Of a stretch of DNA of 11,415 nucleotides, positions 1 to 6,357 are shown one piece after another (positions within the stretch are counted from its first letter, which is position 1; each line of letters starts with the position of its first letter). Position numbers and translations under genes: made by a program. The notes beneath the pieces were generated by a model. The model did not search any database, was not told the origin of the DNA, and saw only the letters and a program-made list of their open reading frames with translations. Source of the stretch: Bordetella parapertussis (GTDB taxonomy: Bacteria > Pseudomonadota > Gammaproteobacteria > Burkholderiales > CAIKXV01); NCBI GenBank assembly GCA_945877995.1, contig CAMDXD010000089.1, positions 1 through 11,415 of the forward strand, written 5' to 3'.

Positions 1-205
1 CGGATTCCCCGCGCGAACGCCGGGCATCTGCCGCCTGCGCCTGGGCCAGAGTCACTTCCGGGCGAATATCGAGGAACGCATTGAGGCCCCGGTGGCGCTC
101 GATTCGGTCGAGGAAGTGGCGCGCAAGCTCCACCGCGGACACTTCGCGCGTGGCCAGCCGCTTCGCCAGCCCAGGCAACGGCATCTGGTGCAGGACGTCG
201 ATCAT
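1..205 (-). CDS. gatA: Asp-tRNA(Asn)/Glu-tRNA(Gln) amidotransferase subunit A, 5' end only
   Basis: Only the first 68 codons are inside the window; the gene runs off the left edge. The visible protein starts MIDVLHQMPLPG and has the GatA N-terminal pattern: an E-V-S-A-V-E-L segment, then DRIE, then LNAFLDI and an A-x-x-AD helix. GatA is the amidase subunit that releases ammonia from glutamine for the GatCAB complex in the cytoplasm. The amidase signature and the Ser-cisSer-Lys catalytic residues lie outside the window, so activity cannot be judged. The ATG at 205-203 is preceded by GGAG (216-213), 7 nt away and overlapping the end of gatC. The gatC stop is only 4 nt upstream, so the two are almost certainly co-transcribed and probably translationally coupled. 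Confidence 0.9.
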   Translation of the reverse strand, partial: MIDVLHQMPLPGLAKRLATREVSAVELARHFLDRIERHRGLNAFLDIRPEVTLAQAQAADARRSRGES

Positions 206-209
206 CGCG

Positions 210-497
210 TCACTCCAGCACGCGCGGCACGAGGAACAGGCCATCCTGGCGCGCCGGCGCATTGGCCAGGTTGCGCTCGCGGTCAGGGATATCGGTGACG
301 ACGTCGGCACGCAATCGCTGTGCCCCGCCGAGCGGGTGCGACATGGGAACCACGCCCTCGGTGTCGACCGCACGCATGCGCTCGATCATGCCGAAGATAT
401 CGTTCAGTTGCCCGAGCGTGCGCTCGGCCTCCTCTTCGGTGATCGCGAGGCGCGCGAGGTGCGCGATGCGCTGTACGTCTTCCGGGCGAAGCGACAT
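210..497 (-). CDS. gatC: Asp-tRNA(Asn)/Glu-tRNA(Gln) amidotransferase subunit C
   Basis: 95 residues, the usual GatC length. The protein starts MSLRPEDVQRIAHLARL, continues with a D-I-F-G-M-I-E-R helix, and has the family's middle block V-x-P-M-S-H-P and a C-terminal R-x-D-x-V-T-D. GatC is the small subunit that wraps around GatA and GatB and stabilises the complex that amidates mischarged Glu-tRNA(Gln) and/or Asp-tRNA(Asn). The reading frame is open upstream for another 72 codons, but that stretch is low-complexity and unlike GatC, so the start is the ATG at 497-495. No Shine-Dalgarno sequence is seen before it; a short tandem repeat lies there instead. It precedes gatA by 4 nt and diverges from mreB. 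Confidence 0.93.
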   Translation of the reverse strand: MSLRPEDVQRIAHLARLAITEEEAERTLGQLNDIFGMIERMRAVDTEGVVPMSHPLGGAQRLRADVVTDIPDRERNLANAPARQDGLFLVPRVLE

Positions 498-525
498 GTG
501 TGGACGTGCGGGCGTGCGGACGTGG
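496..525. repeat. 8-bp imperfect tandem repeat at the gatC start
   Basis: On the plus strand, units ATGTGTGG (496-503), ACGTGCGG (504-511), GCGTGCGG (512-519) and the partial ACGTGG (520-525) follow one another, consensus RYGTGYGG, about 3.75 copies. Read on the gatC strand, the array fills the untranslated leader just before the start codon and overlaps it by two bases. It replaces the position where a Shine-Dalgarno sequence would be expected. No function is known to me. Confidence 0.6.
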
Positions 526-588
526 AAAAGCGAAGGGGAAGCCGAAAACGGCAGCGAAGCGCGTCCGACGGGGCGCGTGGAAGCGGGC

Positions 589-617
589 TTGCCGATGACG
601 ATCCGGAGTATCATAAC
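589..617 (+). promoter_or_regulatory. candidate promoter for mreB
   Basis: The 223-bp gap between gatC and mreB must hold both divergent promoters. The best plus-strand sigma-70-like pair I find is TTGCCG (589-594), a 17-nt spacer and CATAAC (612-617), matching four of six bases in each hexamer. Transcription would start near 624, giving a leader of roughly 100 nt that is strongly C-rich from 627 onward and shows no Shine-Dalgarno sequence before the mreB ATG. This is a weak match and only a candidate. Confidence 0.25.
610..615 (-). promoter_or_regulatory. candidate -10 element for gatCA
   Basis: Read on the minus strand, 615-610 is TATGAT, five of six matches to the -10 consensus, in one of the few AT-rich spots in the gap. 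No convincing -35 hexamer sits 16-18 nt upstream. It overlaps the candidate mreB -10, so the two promoters would be back to back and compete. Transcription would start about 105 nt before the gatC ATG. The leader contains a small hairpin, GCCG-TTTT-CGGC (552-541). Confidence 0.25.
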
Positions 618-720
618 GTAGTTGATCACCCGTCCTCCCGGCCCCCACCGACCGTCAACCCGGACCGCGCCGCCTCCCATCGCGCCGTCCGGCACGCACC
701 CAATCGAATTCACTCCATAA

Positions 721-1764
721 ATGTTCGGATTCCTCAGCGGCTATTTCTCGACTGATCTCGCGATCGATCTCGGCACGGCAAACACCCTGATCTGGGTGCG
801 GGGCAAAGGCATCGTCCTCAACGAACCGTCGGTCGTCGCGATCCGCCAGGAAGGCGGCCCGAACGGCAAGAAGGTGATCCAGCAGGTTGGCCTGGCGGCC
901 AAGCAGATGCTGGGACGCACGCCTGGCAACATCACCGCCATCCGCCCGATGAAAGACGGCGTGATCGCCGACTTCACGATCACCGAGCAGATGCTCAAGC
1001 ACTTCATCCGCAAGGTACACGACTCGCGCATCTTCAGCCCGAGCCCGCGCATCGTCATCTGCGTGCCCTGCGGCTCCACCCAGGTCGAACGGCGCGCGAT
1101 CCGCGAATCGGCCTATGGCGCCGGCGCGCGCAAGGTCGAACTGATCGAGGAACCGATGGCCGCCGCTCTCGGCGCAGGTCTTCCGGTCGAGGAGGCCACC
1201 GGGTCGATGGTCGTCGACATCGGCGGCGGCACGACCGAGGTCGGGGTGATCTCGCTCGGCGGTATCGTCTACGCCAACTCGGTGCGCGTCGGCGGCGACA
1301 AGTTCGACGAGGCGATCATCAACTACATCCGCCGCAACTACGGGATGCTGATCGGCGAGACGACCTCCGAAGAGATCAAGAAGGAAATCGGCTCCGCCTT
1401 CCCCGGCAGCGAGGTACGTGAGAAGGAAGTGAAAGGCCGCAACCTGGCCGAAGGCATCCCGCGCAGCTTCACGATCTCCAGCAACGAGATCCTCGAGGCA
1501 CTCACCGAGCCGCTGAACCAGATCGTGGGCGCGGTGAAGAGCGCGCTCGAACAGACGCCGCCGGAACTGGGCGCGGACATCGCCGAGAAGGGCATGGTCC
1601 TCACCGGTGGCGGCGCGCTGCTGCGCGACATCGACCGACTGCTGATGGAAGAGACCGGGCTGCCGGTGATCTGCGCGGAAGACCCGCTCACCTGCGTGGT
1701 CCGTGGTTCAGGGCTGGCACTGGAGCAGATGGACCGGGTATCGTCGATCTTTACCAGTGACTGA
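721..1764 (+). CDS. mreB: Rod shape-determining actin homologue MreB
   Basis: 347 residues, the standard MreB length. Actin-fold ATP-binding motifs are in place: phosphate loop 1 in DLGTANTLI (16-24), an EEPMAAALG segment (143-151) holding the conserved catalytic glutamate region, phosphate loop 2 DIGGGTTEVG (166-175), and the adenosine motif LTGGGA (294-299). The N-terminus MFGFLSGYF is amphipathic, as expected for membrane attachment. MreB polymerises into curved double filaments on the inner face of the cytoplasmic membrane and directs side-wall synthesis. No Shine-Dalgarno sequence is seen before the ATG at 721; the start is chosen because homologues begin at this point. It is the first gene of the cell-elongation cluster and is separated from mreC by 103 bp, the largest gap in the cluster. 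Confidence 0.97.
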   Translation: MFGFLSGYFSTDLAIDLGTANTLIWVRGKGIVLNEPSVVAIRQEGGPNGKKVIQQVGLAAKQMLGRTPGNITAIRPMKDGVIADFTITEQMLKHFIRKVHDSRIFSPSPRIVICVPCGSTQVERRAIRESAYGAGARKVELIEEPMAAALGAGLPVEEATGSMVVDIGGGTTEVGVISLGGIVYANSVRVGGDKFDEAIINYIRRNYGMLIGETTSEEIKKEIGSAFPGSEVREKEVKGRNLAEGIPRSFTISSNEILEALTEPLNQIVGAVKSALEQTPPELGADIAEKGMVLTGGGALLRDIDRLLMEETGLPVICAEDPLTCVVRGSGLALEQMDRVSSIFTSD

Positions 1765-1824
1765 GACCGGCACCCTACCCCACTGCCCATTCTGCCCGGC
1801 GACGGCCGGCGACCTGCCCCCACT

Positions 1825-1840
1825 GCTGGCTGCTGCCAGC
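1825..1840 (+). promoter_or_regulatory. small hairpin between mreB and mreC
   Basis: The 103-bp gap between mreB and mreC holds GCTGGC (1825-1830), a TGCT loop and GCCAGC (1835-1840), a perfect 6-bp stem, 27 nt before the mreC start. No T-run follows, so it is not a standard intrinsic terminator. It could partly terminate transcription or protect the mreB 3' end, which would suit the higher MreB copy number relative to MreC/MreD. At this GC content it may also be chance. Confidence 0.25.
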
Positions 1841-1867
1841 GATCCCAGACCACAGCCGGCGCGCTGA

Positions 1868-2767
1868 ATGGAATACGCGCAGCAACCCTTCTTCAACCGC
1901 GGCCCGACGCCGTTCGCGCGTTTTCTGTTGTTCTCGCTGCTCGCTCTGATGCTGATCGTCGCCGACAGCCGGTTCAGGTACCTGACCCATGTGCAGCAGG
2001 TGGTTGCCGTCGTGCTCTATCCGCTGCAGCGGGTGGCTCTCGCACCGGCGGCGCTGCTCGACCGAATGTCCGGGTTCTTCACGGCGCAGGCGCAACTGAC
2101 CGGCCGCAACAACACGCTTGAACAGCAGAACCTGGTCAATGCGGCGGCACTGCTCAGGCTGGAGGCGCTGGAGCTCGAAAACGCCCGGCTGCGCGGCCTC
2201 CTGGATACCCGGGCCAGCCATTCGCAAGCGGCCGTCTATGCGGAGATACTCTATTCGCACCGCGATCCGTTCACCCGGCGCGTGATCATCAGCAAAGGGA
2301 TGTCCGACAACGTCGGGCAGGGCCAGCCGGTGGTCGATGCGGCCGGCCTGGTCGGGCAAGTCACCCGCGTCTACCCGTGGGCAAGCCAGGTCACCTTGAT
2401 CACCGACAAGGACATGACCGTACCGGTACAGGTGATGCGCAGCGGCGTACGCGGCGTGCTTTTCGGCGTCGGCTCCGATGGCACGCTTGAACTGCGCTTC
2501 ATGCCGTTCTCCGCCGACATCCAGACCGGCGACAAGCTGGTCACCTCCGGCATCGACGGCACCTATCCGGCCGGGCTGCCAGTGGCGACGGTGCAGGAGG
2601 TCGAGCGGAACGCGGCGTTCATGTTCGCGCGCATCAGCGCCCAGCCTGCAGCCGGGGTGAACCGCTACCGGCAGGTCCTGGTCCTCACCGCCAGCGCTCC
2701 ACACCCGGAAAACCCGGGATTCGAAGAGCCGGCGCCGCAGCGCAAGCGCGGCCGCAAGGGAGGCTGA
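1868..2767 (+). CDS. mreC: Rod shape-determining protein MreC
   Basis: 299 residues. A short basic cytoplasmic N-terminus is followed by one membrane helix (about 17-32, FARFLLFSLLALMLIV). A periplasmic coiled coil runs at roughly 72-112, then the paired beta-barrel MreC domain at about 120-275 (landmarks RVIISKGMSDNVG at 138-150, AAGLVGQV at 158-165, LVTSGIDGTYPAGLPVA at 224-240). The tail is proline- and arginine-rich, ending RKRGRKGG. MreC self-associates in the periplasm and binds PBP2, switching on the RodA/PBP2 synthase. The ATG at 1868 is directly preceded by an in-frame TGA, so it is the earliest possible ATG start; no clear Shine-Dalgarno sequence is visible. The next start codons lie within 33 nt downstream, in a tight run into mreD. 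Confidence 0.95.
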   Translation: MEYAQQPFFNRGPTPFARFLLFSLLALMLIVADSRFRYLTHVQQVVAVVLYPLQRVALAPAALLDRMSGFFTAQAQLTGRNNTLEQQNLVNAAALLRLEALELENARLRGLLDTRASHSQAAVYAEILYSHRDPFTRRVIISKGMSDNVGQGQPVVDAAGLVGQVTRVYPWASQVTLITDKDMTVPVQVMRSGVRGVLFGVGSDGTLELRFMPFSADIQTGDKLVTSGIDGTYPAGLPVATVQEVERNAAFMFARISAQPAAGVNRYRQVLVLTASAPHPENPGFEEPAPQRKRGRKGG

Positions 2768-2770
2768 CCG

Positions 2771-2809
2771 ATGGCCGTCAACCGCCCGGGAGCCATGCAA
2801 TGGGCATGA
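2771..2809 (+). promoter_or_regulatory. possible 12-codon leader ORF upstream of mreD
   Basis: A strong Shine-Dalgarno sequence, AAGGGAGG (2756-2763), lies inside the end of mreC. Its well-spaced ATG, 7 nt on, is at 2771, not at the mreD start. That ATG opens a 12-codon ORF (MAVNRPGAMQWA) whose TGA (2807-2809) overlaps the second in-frame Met codon of mreD (2806) as ATGA. It could couple mreD translation to that of mreC, or be the remnant of a longer mreD N-terminus shifted out of frame. No peptide function is suggested. Confidence 0.3.
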
Positions 2810-3324
2810 GCATCGGTCCGAGGCAGGAACTGCTGCTGCCGGTACGGCCCGGCTTCCTCTGGTTCACGCTGCTGTTGGCCCTGGTCGTCAACCTGCTGCC
2901 ATGGGAAGGCATGTGGACCTGGCTCAAGCCGGACTTCGTCGCGCTGGCGCTGCTGTTCTGGATCGTGCGCGAACCGCGGCTGATCGGTTTCGGTGTCGCC
3001 TTCGCGCTCGGGCTGGCGATGGACGTCGCGCAGGCCAGCCTGTTCGGACAGCATGCACTCGCCTACACGGTAGTCGCGCTCGGCGCGACGCTGCTACGCC
3101 GGCGGCTGCGCATGTTCAGCACCGACAAGCATATTCTGCAGATCCTGCCCGTCCTGCTCACCGCACAGGCGGTGATCCTCCTGGTGCGGCTCGCGGGCGG
3201 CGCCGCCTTCCCCGGCTGGACATGGTTCGTGTCGCCGCTCACCGGGGCCCTGCTCTGGCCGCTGGTGTGGATCGTCCTGCTTGCACCGCAACGCCCGCGC
3301 ATCGATCCGGAACACCCGATCTGA
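2800..3324 (+). CDS. mreD: Rod shape-determining membrane protein MreD
   Basis: 174 residues, very hydrophobic, with about five or six membrane helices (roughly 17-33, 45-58, 62-78, 86-100, 113-130 and 145-162). The family pattern is clear: LLLPVRP near the N-terminus, NLLPW, PDFVALALLFW, GVAFALGLAMDV, and HALAYT. MreD lies in the inner membrane, binds MreC and modulates its activation of PBP2. The ATG at 2800 has GGGAG (2788-2792) 7 nt upstream. The ATG at 2806 is an equally possible start because it overlaps the stop of the 12-codon leader ORF; the product would then begin MSIGPRQELL. The mrdA start follows the stop after 8 nt. Confidence 0.93.
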   Translation: MGMSIGPRQELLLPVRPGFLWFTLLLALVVNLLPWEGMWTWLKPDFVALALLFWIVREPRLIGFGVAFALGLAMDVAQASLFGQHALAYTVVALGATLLRRRLRMFSTDKHILQILPVLLTAQAVILLVRLAGGAAFPGWTWFVSPLTGALLWPLVWIVLLAPQRPRIDPEHPI

Positions 3325-3332
3325 TCGCCCCG

Positions 3333-5270
3333 ATGCCGCAATTCGTCGAGCTGAAGAACCTGGAAGGCGAGCGCTCGGAGTTCAGGCGCCGTACCGCTAT
3401 CGCCGCCATCTTCGTGCTGGTGCTGTTCGGGCTGCTGCTGGCGCGCTTCGTCTTCCTGCAGGTGATGAAGCACGAGTACTACTACACACAGGCCGAGGCG
3501 AACCGGATCTCGCTCGTGCCGATCGTGCCCAACCGGGGGCTGATCCTCGACCGACACGGGACGGTGCTGGCCCACAACTTCACCGCGTACACACTCGAGA
3601 TCAACCCGACGGTGGTGCGCGACCTCGACGCGACGATCGAGTCGCTGTCCCAGCTGATCGAGATCGCGCCGAAGGACAGGCGCCGCTTCAAGCGGCTGCT
3701 CGATGAATCGCGCAAGCTGGGGGCCATTCCGATCCGCACCCGCCTGTCGGAAGGCGAGATCGCCCGCTTTGCCGCCAACCGCTACCGATTCCCCGGTGTG
3801 GAGATCAATGCCCGGCTGTTCCGCCGCTACCCGAACGGCGCGCTCGCGTCGCACGTGGTCGGCTACATCGGACGGATCAACCCGAAGGAAATGGAGACCC
3901 TGGAGGCCGACGGCCGCCTGTCGAATTACCGCGGCTCGGAGCACATCGGCAAGACCGGGCTGGAGCAGATGTATGAACGCGAGCTGCACGGCACGACCGG
4001 CATGGAACAGGTCGAGGTCGATTCAGGCGGCCGAGCGGTCCGCACGCTGTCGCGCACGCCGCCGGTGTCCGGCAACAACCTGCAACTCCACCTCGATCTC
4101 CGACTGCAGGAGGCCGCGGAGACGGCCTTCGGCAGCCGGCGCGGCGCGCTGGTGGCGATCGATCCGTCCACCGGCGGCGTACTTGCCTTCGTCAGCAAGC
4201 CGGGCTTCGATCCCAACCTGTTCATCGACGGCATCGACCCGCCGACCTGGAACGAGCTGAACACCCATCCCGACCGCCCGATGGTCAACCGGGCGCTGAG
4301 CGGGCAATACCCGCCAGGGTCGACCTACAAGCCGTTCATGGCACTGGCCGCGCTCGAACTGGGCAAGCGTACCCCGCAGTATGCGATCAGCGACCCGGGC
4401 TTCTTCACGCTGCCTGGCAATTCGCACCAGTACCGCGACTGGAAGCCCGGTGGCCATGGCTCGGTGAACCTGCACCAGTCGATCGTCATCTCCTGCGACA
4501 CCTACTATTACCAGCTCGCATTCGACCTGGGCATCGACACGATCAGCAACTTCATGCGCCAGTTCGGCTTCGGCGCCCGCACCGGCCTCGACCTCGAGGG
4601 CGAGGCGATCGGCATCAACCCGTCCCAGGAATGGAAGCAGCGCCGGTTCCGGCAGAAGTGGTACGTCGGCGACACCATCTCCATCGGCATCGGCCAGGGC
4701 TATAACGTGATGACCCTGCTGCAGATGGCCAACGCGACCGCGATCATCGCCAACAAGGGCACGGTGTGGCGGCCGCACCTGGTCAACCTGGTCCAGGACG
4801 CGACATCGCGCGCACAGCGCGCGGTACTGGCGGAGCCGCTGCGCCGCCTCGACTTCAAGCCGGAGAGCTGGGCCCTGGTGCAGGCTGCGATGATCGGGGT
4901 GACCACCCCGGGCGGCACCGGGCATCGTGCCTTCGCCGACGCGAAGTACATCGTCGGCGGCAAGACCGGCACCTCGCAGGTCGTCGCGATCAAGCAGGGC
5001 CAGAAGTACGATGCGAGCCGGCTGGACGAGCGGCACCGCGACCATGCGCTGTTCATCGCCTACGCGCCGGCCGACAATCCGACGATCGCGCTCGCCGTGC
5101 TGGTCGAGAACGCCGGCGGCGGCGGCGCCAATGCGGCACCGCTCGCGCGAACCGTGATCGACTTCTTCCTGTTCGGCAAGCCGGTGACGCCGATCGACGC
5201 CCCGGGAAGACCGGGTGCAGCGGCCAATGGCGCCGCCAGCAACGGAGGAGCCGGTGCAGAACGTGATTGA
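3333..5270 (+). CDS. mrdA: Peptidoglycan D,D-transpeptidase PBP2
   Basis: 645 residues, close to the usual class B PBP2 length. A short cytoplasmic N-terminus and one membrane anchor (about 21-43) precede the pedestal domain, which begins near NRGLILDRHG (67-76), and then the transpeptidase domain. The active-site motifs are intact: S330-T-Y-K333, S387-C-D389 (the SxD form usual in PBP2) and K544-T-G546, with the acyl-accepting serine at S330. D354, D369, H375 and C388 together match a published zinc site in Acinetobacter PBP2. The enzyme cross-links new side-wall peptidoglycan in the periplasm as partner of RodA and is the target of mecillinam. The tail after about 612 is Ala/Gly-rich and probably disordered. 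The frame is open upstream into mreD, but the ATG at 3333, 8 nt after the mreD stop, begins the family N-terminus; no Shine-Dalgarno sequence is visible there. Confidence 0.97.
   Translation: MPQFVELKNLEGERSEFRRRTAIAAIFVLVLFGLLLARFVFLQVMKHEYYYTQAEANRISLVPIVPNRGLILDRHGTVLAHNFTAYTLEINPTVVRDLDATIESLSQLIEIAPKDRRRFKRLLDESRKLGAIPIRTRLSEGEIARFAANRYRFPGVEINARLFRRYPNGALASHVVGYIGRINPKEMETLEADGRLSNYRGSEHIGKTGLEQMYERELHGTTGMEQVEVDSGGRAVRTLSRTPPVSGNNLQLHLDLRLQEAAETAFGSRRGALVAIDPSTGGVLAFVSKPGFDPNLFIDGIDPPTWNELNTHPDRPMVNRALSGQYPPGSTYKPFMALAALELGKRTPQYAISDPGFFTLPGNSHQYRDWKPGGHGSVNLHQSIVISCDTYYYQLAFDLGIDTISNFMRQFGFGARTGLDLEGEAIGINPSQEWKQRRFRQKWYVGDTISIGIGQGYNVMTLLQMANATAIIANKGTVWRPHLVNLVQDATSRAQRAVLAEPLRRLDFKPESWALVQAAMIGVTTPGGTGHRAFADAKYIVGGKTGTSQVVAIKQGQKYDASRLDERHRDHALFIAYAPADNPTIALAVLVENAGGGGANAAPLARTVIDFFLFGKPVTPIDAPGRPGAAANGAASNGGAGAERD
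5244..5256 (+). promoter_or_regulatory. ribosome binding site deciding the rodA start
   Basis: GGAGGAG at 5244-5250 is followed by GTG at 5254-5256. GGAGG to GTG is 5 nt, which supports the GTG over two earlier in-frame ATGs (5215 and 5227) that have no such site. The element lies inside the mrdA coding sequence, so it is read only after the ribosome has nearly finished PBP2. Confidence 0.65.
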
Positions 5271-6357
5271 AACCCTCTGGCGCAAGGGCACGGCACACAT
5301 CGACGTGCCGCTGCTGATCGCGGTTTGCATGCTGCTCGCGGCCGGGATGGTCACGCTCTACAGCGCGTCCAACCAGAGCTTCGACCGGATGGAAACCAAG
5401 CTGTTCAACATCGGCGTCGCCTTCGCGGTCATGTGGGTGGTCGCGAACACGCCGATGAGCCAGGTGATACGACTGGCCATGCCCGCATACCTGGTGGCGC
5501 TCGCGCTGCTGTTCGCCGTCGCACTGGTGGGCGACGTGCGCAACGGCGCGCGCCGCTGGCTCGACCTCGGCGTGCTCAGCCTGCAACCGTCTGAGCTGAT
5601 GAAGATCGCGCTGCCGCTGGCGCTGGCGTGGTACTTCGACCGTTACGAGTCGACGCTCAGGCTGCGCAACTACGCGATCGCCGCCGCGCTGTTCGTGCTT
5701 CCCGTGCTGCTGATCCTGCGCCAGCCAGACCTCGGCACGGCGCTGCTGATCGCCTCCTCCGGCTGCTTCGTGCTGTTCCTGGCCGGCCTGCCGTGGAAGA
5801 TCCTCTTCGCGCTGGGGGCGGCCGGCCTGGCTGCACTGCCGCTGGCGTGGTCGTTGATGCACGACTACCAGCGCACGCGGGTGATGATCCTGCTCGACCC
5901 GAGCCAGGATCCGCTGGGGGCGGGCTACCACACCATCCAGTCGACCATCGCGGTCGGATCGGGCGGATGGTTCGGCAAGGGCTGGCTCCAGGGCACGCAG
6001 ACCCACCTCGACTTCCTGCCGGAACGGACGACCGACTTCATATTCGCGGTGTATTCGGAGGAATTCGGATTGCTCGGCAATGCCATCCTCCTGCTGCTGT
6101 TCCTGCTGGTGATCGCGCGCGGGCTGGCGATCACGCTCGATGCACCGACCGTGTTCACGCGACTGGTGGCAGGCTCGGTCACGCTGACCTTCGCCACCTA
6201 TGCGTTCGTGAACATGGGCATGGTGTCGGGTATCCTTCCGGTCGTCGGGGTGCCGTTGCCGCTGATCAGCTACGGCGGCACAGCGCTGGTGAGCGCCTTC
6301 TTCGGCTTCGGTCTGCTGATGAGCATCTCGACCAACCGGAAACTGATCAAGTCATGA
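5254..6357 (+). CDS. rodA: Peptidoglycan glycosyltransferase RodA (SEDS family)
   Basis: 367 residues from the GTG at 5254, close to the roughly 370 of E. coli RodA. It is a polytopic inner-membrane protein, about ten helices. SEDS landmarks are present: GARRWLDLG followed by LQPSELMK, RQPDLGTAL, AVGSGGWFGKGW, LDFLPERTTDFIF with the essential aspartate at D261 (equivalent to E. coli D262), and GVPLPLISYGGT near the C-terminus. It polymerises lipid II into glycan strands and works as a complex with PBP2. It overlaps mrdA by 17 nt and its TGA overlaps the rlpA ATG, so all three are probably co-translated. Alternative ATG starts at 5215 and 5227 would add 13 or 9 residues but lack a binding site. 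Also called mrdB. Confidence 0.95.
   Translation: MQNVIETLWRKGTAHIDVPLLIAVCMLLAAGMVTLYSASNQSFDRMETKLFNIGVAFAVMWVVANTPMSQVIRLAMPAYLVALALLFAVALVGDVRNGARRWLDLGVLSLQPSELMKIALPLALAWYFDRYESTLRLRNYAIAAALFVLPVLLILRQPDLGTALLIASSGCFVLFLAGLPWKILFALGAAGLAALPLAWSLMHDYQRTRVMILLDPSQDPLGAGYHTIQSTIAVGSGGWFGKGWLQGTQTHLDFLPERTTDFIFAVYSEEFGLLGNAILLLLFLLVIARGLAITLDAPTVFTRLVAGSVTLTFATYAFVNMGMVSGILPVVGVPLPLISYGGTALVSAFFGFGLLMSISTNRKLIKS

Noticed and set aside
541..552. GCCG-AAAA-CGGC hairpin in the gatC leader as an attenuator
   Set aside because: Only four base pairs, and no leader peptide or alternative pairing was found; too small to claim.
498..713. N-terminal extension of GatC up to position 713
   Set aside because: The extra 72 residues are Arg/Pro/Gly-rich, unlike GatC, and would cover the divergent promoter region almost to the mreB start.
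1775..2800. 341-codon open frame on the minus strand opposite mreC
   Set aside because: MreC on the plus strand is clear; the antisense frame has no domain and only reflects high GC.
2901..5270. 789-codon frame suggesting a PBP2 with a long N-terminal extension
   Set aside because: The first 144 codons are mreD read out of frame. PBP2 homologues begin at the position of the ATG at 3333, just before the membrane anchor.
4023..5354. 443-codon open frame on the minus strand opposite mrdA
   Set aside because: Antisense shadow of the PBP2 transpeptidase domain, with Arg/Ala/Gln-rich low-complexity translation and no recognisable domain.
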